Shown here piece after piece: positions 62,628 through 64,000 of a stretch of DNA of 64,000 bases (within the stretch, counting starts at the first letter, position 1; every line of letters starts with the position of its first letter). The position numbers were made by a program, and so were the translations under genes. The notes beneath the pieces are model-generated. The model saw only the letters and a list, made by a program, of their open reading frames with translations, did no database searches and had not been told where the DNA came from. This stretch comes from Bacteroides propionicigenes (GTDB lineage: Bacteria; Bacteroidota; Bacteroidia; Bacteroidales; Bacteroidaceae), in assembly GCF_018390535.1 (NCBI RefSeq), contig NZ_JAHBBW010000002.1, positions 62,001 through 126,000 of the forward strand, written 5' to 3'.

Positions 62628-64000
62628 TTATAAGTCCGCTATCACGCCCTCCACATTGCGCAGGTTCTCCTTGGCCTCCGCATCGCCCGTGGCGGCGGCA
62701 CGTTGGAGCACGGCACGTGCCTTCTCGTACTGCCGGTCGTTGGCGTAGGCCACGCCCAGGCAGTTCAGCACCCGTACATCGGCCTCTTCCTGCAAGGGAA
62801 GCAGCAGGAGGATGGCCTCCCGCAAGCGGCCACGCCCCAGTTCGTAGCGCGCGGCATTCACCACGGCCGGCACATTGCCGGGATACGTGCGGGCGGCTAT
62901 CAGCAGGACTTCGCCATGCTGCGGGGTGTCCGCCCCGTAGGACGCCGCCACCTGGTACATCTCTTCCACACTCAGCAGGCGAGGATTGGTGTGTATCTGC
63001 TTGCGGGCCTCCTCCAGGTTGAAGTTACGCACCTTGTACTCGATGCGGTACTCATTACGGCGAAGCGGCGGATACACCTCGTTCACCAGCCGCTGGTACA
63101 CCTCCGGCGGGAACTCATCTTTGAAGCGCTGCTCGCAGGTGTCCAAATCGCCCCCGCAGGCATCCACCACGGCAATCACCTCTTTCTGCTGCAACAAATT
63201 GGGATACTTGTCCAGCTCCAAGCGCAGCCCCGCCCAGTCTTCACCCCGCCATACCACGTGCCACAGGCGTGTATCCACTTTTGTCTCCTTCTGCACATAT
63301 TGCGCAAAGGCCTCGGCACGACGTTGTGAGAGTTTCTCATTATAGGCGGCACGCCCTTCCGGCGAAGCGTAACCAGTGATGTATATGCCCGTAATTGTCA
63401 GGTCTTCGTTGTCCTTTACAATGTCGATGGAGTGGCGCACACTGTCCAATTCCCGGCGGTTGTTGTGGAATGCCGGGTCTATCTTATGGCTGTCCTGGCG
63501 GAAGTTCAAACGGGCCACTTTCACCTCATCACGCATCTTCACCGGCTCCTTCAATGGCGGGACGAATGCCACCGTATAATGCGGCCGGAACAGTTGCAGG
63601 AACGTGCTCTTCACGGGAGACTCTTCTGTGCCCTTGTCGCACTCTGCACAGCCCGTGGTCTGTTCACGCAGTACCAGACGGGCGGAGCCGAGCCACGGCT
63701 CGTAAGGTATCACCGTGCTGTATTCCACTTGTTGCGCCTTGCCGTTCTTGCGCCGCAGCACGGTCTGCGCGCCGTCGGTCACGGCAGAGCCGGTCAACGC
63801 CTTGGTACGACGATGTATCTTGTCGCGCACCTTGCCGTCCAGCACCACTGAGGGAAGTTCCAGACTTTTACCGCCCTCCTTGGCCACTACCACCGGGTAG
63901 AGGCGTACGCTTTCCTGGCGCTTCACATGCATGCCGGCCACATCGAGCACAAGGTTCACGTGCACCTCACGCCCATGCTTCTTTACTTCGTCATCTACCA
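62628..64000 (-). CDS. DUF3868/OmpA-like pilus-associated protein (partial)
   Basis: The frame stays open to the window edge, so the N terminus is missing; at least 457 codons are present. The N-terminal part matches DUF3868 (VRLYPVVVAKEGGKSLEL onwards), the protein found at the head of Bacteroides fimbrial operons. The middle has an OmpA-like peptidoglycan-binding signature (ITGYASPEGRAAYNEKLSQRRAEAFAQYV). The C-terminal part is helical, TPR-like (RLREAILLLLPLQEEADVRVLNCLGVAYANDRQYEKARAV in two stretches). It probably secures or assembles the pilus from the periplasmic side. Locally the base composition is much more G/C-rich than the flanking pilus genes. Confidence 0.82.
   Translation of the reverse strand, partial: VDDEVKKHGREVHVNLVLDVAGMHVKRQESVRLYPVVVAKEGGKSLELPSVVLDGKVRDKIHRRTKALTGSAVTDGAQTVLRRKNGKAQQVEYSTVIPYEPWLGSARLVLREQTTGCAECDKGTEESPVKSTFLQLFRPHYTVAFVPPLKEPVKMRDEVKVARLNFRQDSHKIDPAFHNNRRELDSVRHSIDIVKDNEDLTITGIYITGYASPEGRAAYNEKLSQRRAEAFAQYVQKETKVDTRLWHVVWRGEDWAGLRLELDKYPNLLQQKEVIAVVDACGGDLDTCEQRFKDEFPPEVYQRLVNEVYPPLRRNEYRIEYKVRNFNLEEARKQIHTNPRLLSVEEMYQVAASYGADTPQHGEVLLIAARTYPGNVPAVVNAARYELGRGRLREAILLLLPLQEEADVRVLNCLGVAYANDRQYEKARAVLQRAAATGDAEAKENLRNVEGVIADL

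Noticed and set aside
63963..63965. GTG as the start of the DUF3868/OmpA gene
   Set aside because: The frame is open upstream to the window edge with plausible protein sequence, so the gene is treated as partial.

Overview
The window comes from a Bacteroidota chromosome, most likely Bacteroides or a close relative such as Phocaeicola. The evidence is the SusC/SusD pair behind an ECF sigma factor and a FecR-type anti-sigma factor, a type V (FimA/Mfa1) pilus operon of lipoproteins, the long three-domain form of IspG, DUF4369 and FimB/Mfa2 family proteins, and many promoters with the Bacteroides -7 box TAnnTTTG. No species can be named from sequence alone.

Layout. 1-3050: a lone GH9 lipoprotein and its terminator. 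3336-12442: an integrated mobilizable element of about 9.1 kb in the 3' end of a tRNA-Leu(CAA) gene. It carries a tyrosine integrase, an unrecognised integrase-linked protein, an excisionase-like HTH protein, an SF3-like helicase, a CHC2/Toprim primase, a MobV relaxase with a hairpin-rich probable oriT, and a right-hand cargo: a frameshifted Cys-rich mini-lipoprotein, a lipoprotein and an Abi/HEPN protein from divergent promoters. A 13-bp piece of the tRNA 3' end marks the left end. The original tRNA terminator now sits outside that end, and the element brings its own replacement.

12431-20239: housekeeping genes (tRNA-Leu, mannose-1-phosphate guanylyltransferase, HIT protein, GreA, a thioredoxin-fold lipoprotein without CXXC, PNPase), then the ECF sigma and FecR genes that lead into SusC/SusD (20429-25505). 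25560-25760 holds a terminator and an array of small palindromes. 25786-27767: phosphotransbutyrylase and butyrate kinase. 27993-30371: LD-carboxypeptidase, an M28-fold glutaminyl cyclase and SufE. 30401-32222: a CPBP protease / DUF2975 / XRE regulator operon with a tiny hydrophobic ORF and two matching palindromes upstream. 32431-41638: RibF, a HAD phosphatase, a Ca2+ ATPase, an orphan histidine kinase, rubredoxin, a Na/Pi cotransporter and a uridine-kinase-like protein. 41732-52673: a TPR histidine-kinase-like protein lacking its phospho-acceptor His, aminopeptidase P, sigma-54, a PAP2 phosphatase, GcvH, PurE, IspG, an S41 protease and a PfkB kinase. 52755-52927: two tandem tRNA-Asn genes.

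53092-64000 (minus strand): a type V pilus operon running, in transcription order, DUF3868/OmpA protein (cut by the window edge), Mfa1-type major pilin, FimB/Mfa2 anchor and three progressively larger minor or tip lipoproteins. All four polymerising subunits have a Thr-Arg-(Ala/Ser) site at residues 51-59, and the anchor lacks it. This is what the lipoprotein-export, Arg-cleavage, strand-exchange model of type V pili predicts.

The best candidates for something new are the right-end cargo of the mobile element (frameshifted Cys-rich peptide, lipoprotein and Abi with shared divergent promoters), the palindrome-regulated micro-ORF/CPBP/DUF2975/XRE operon, the palindromic array after susD, and a terminator-like hairpin between the greA promoter and its gene.
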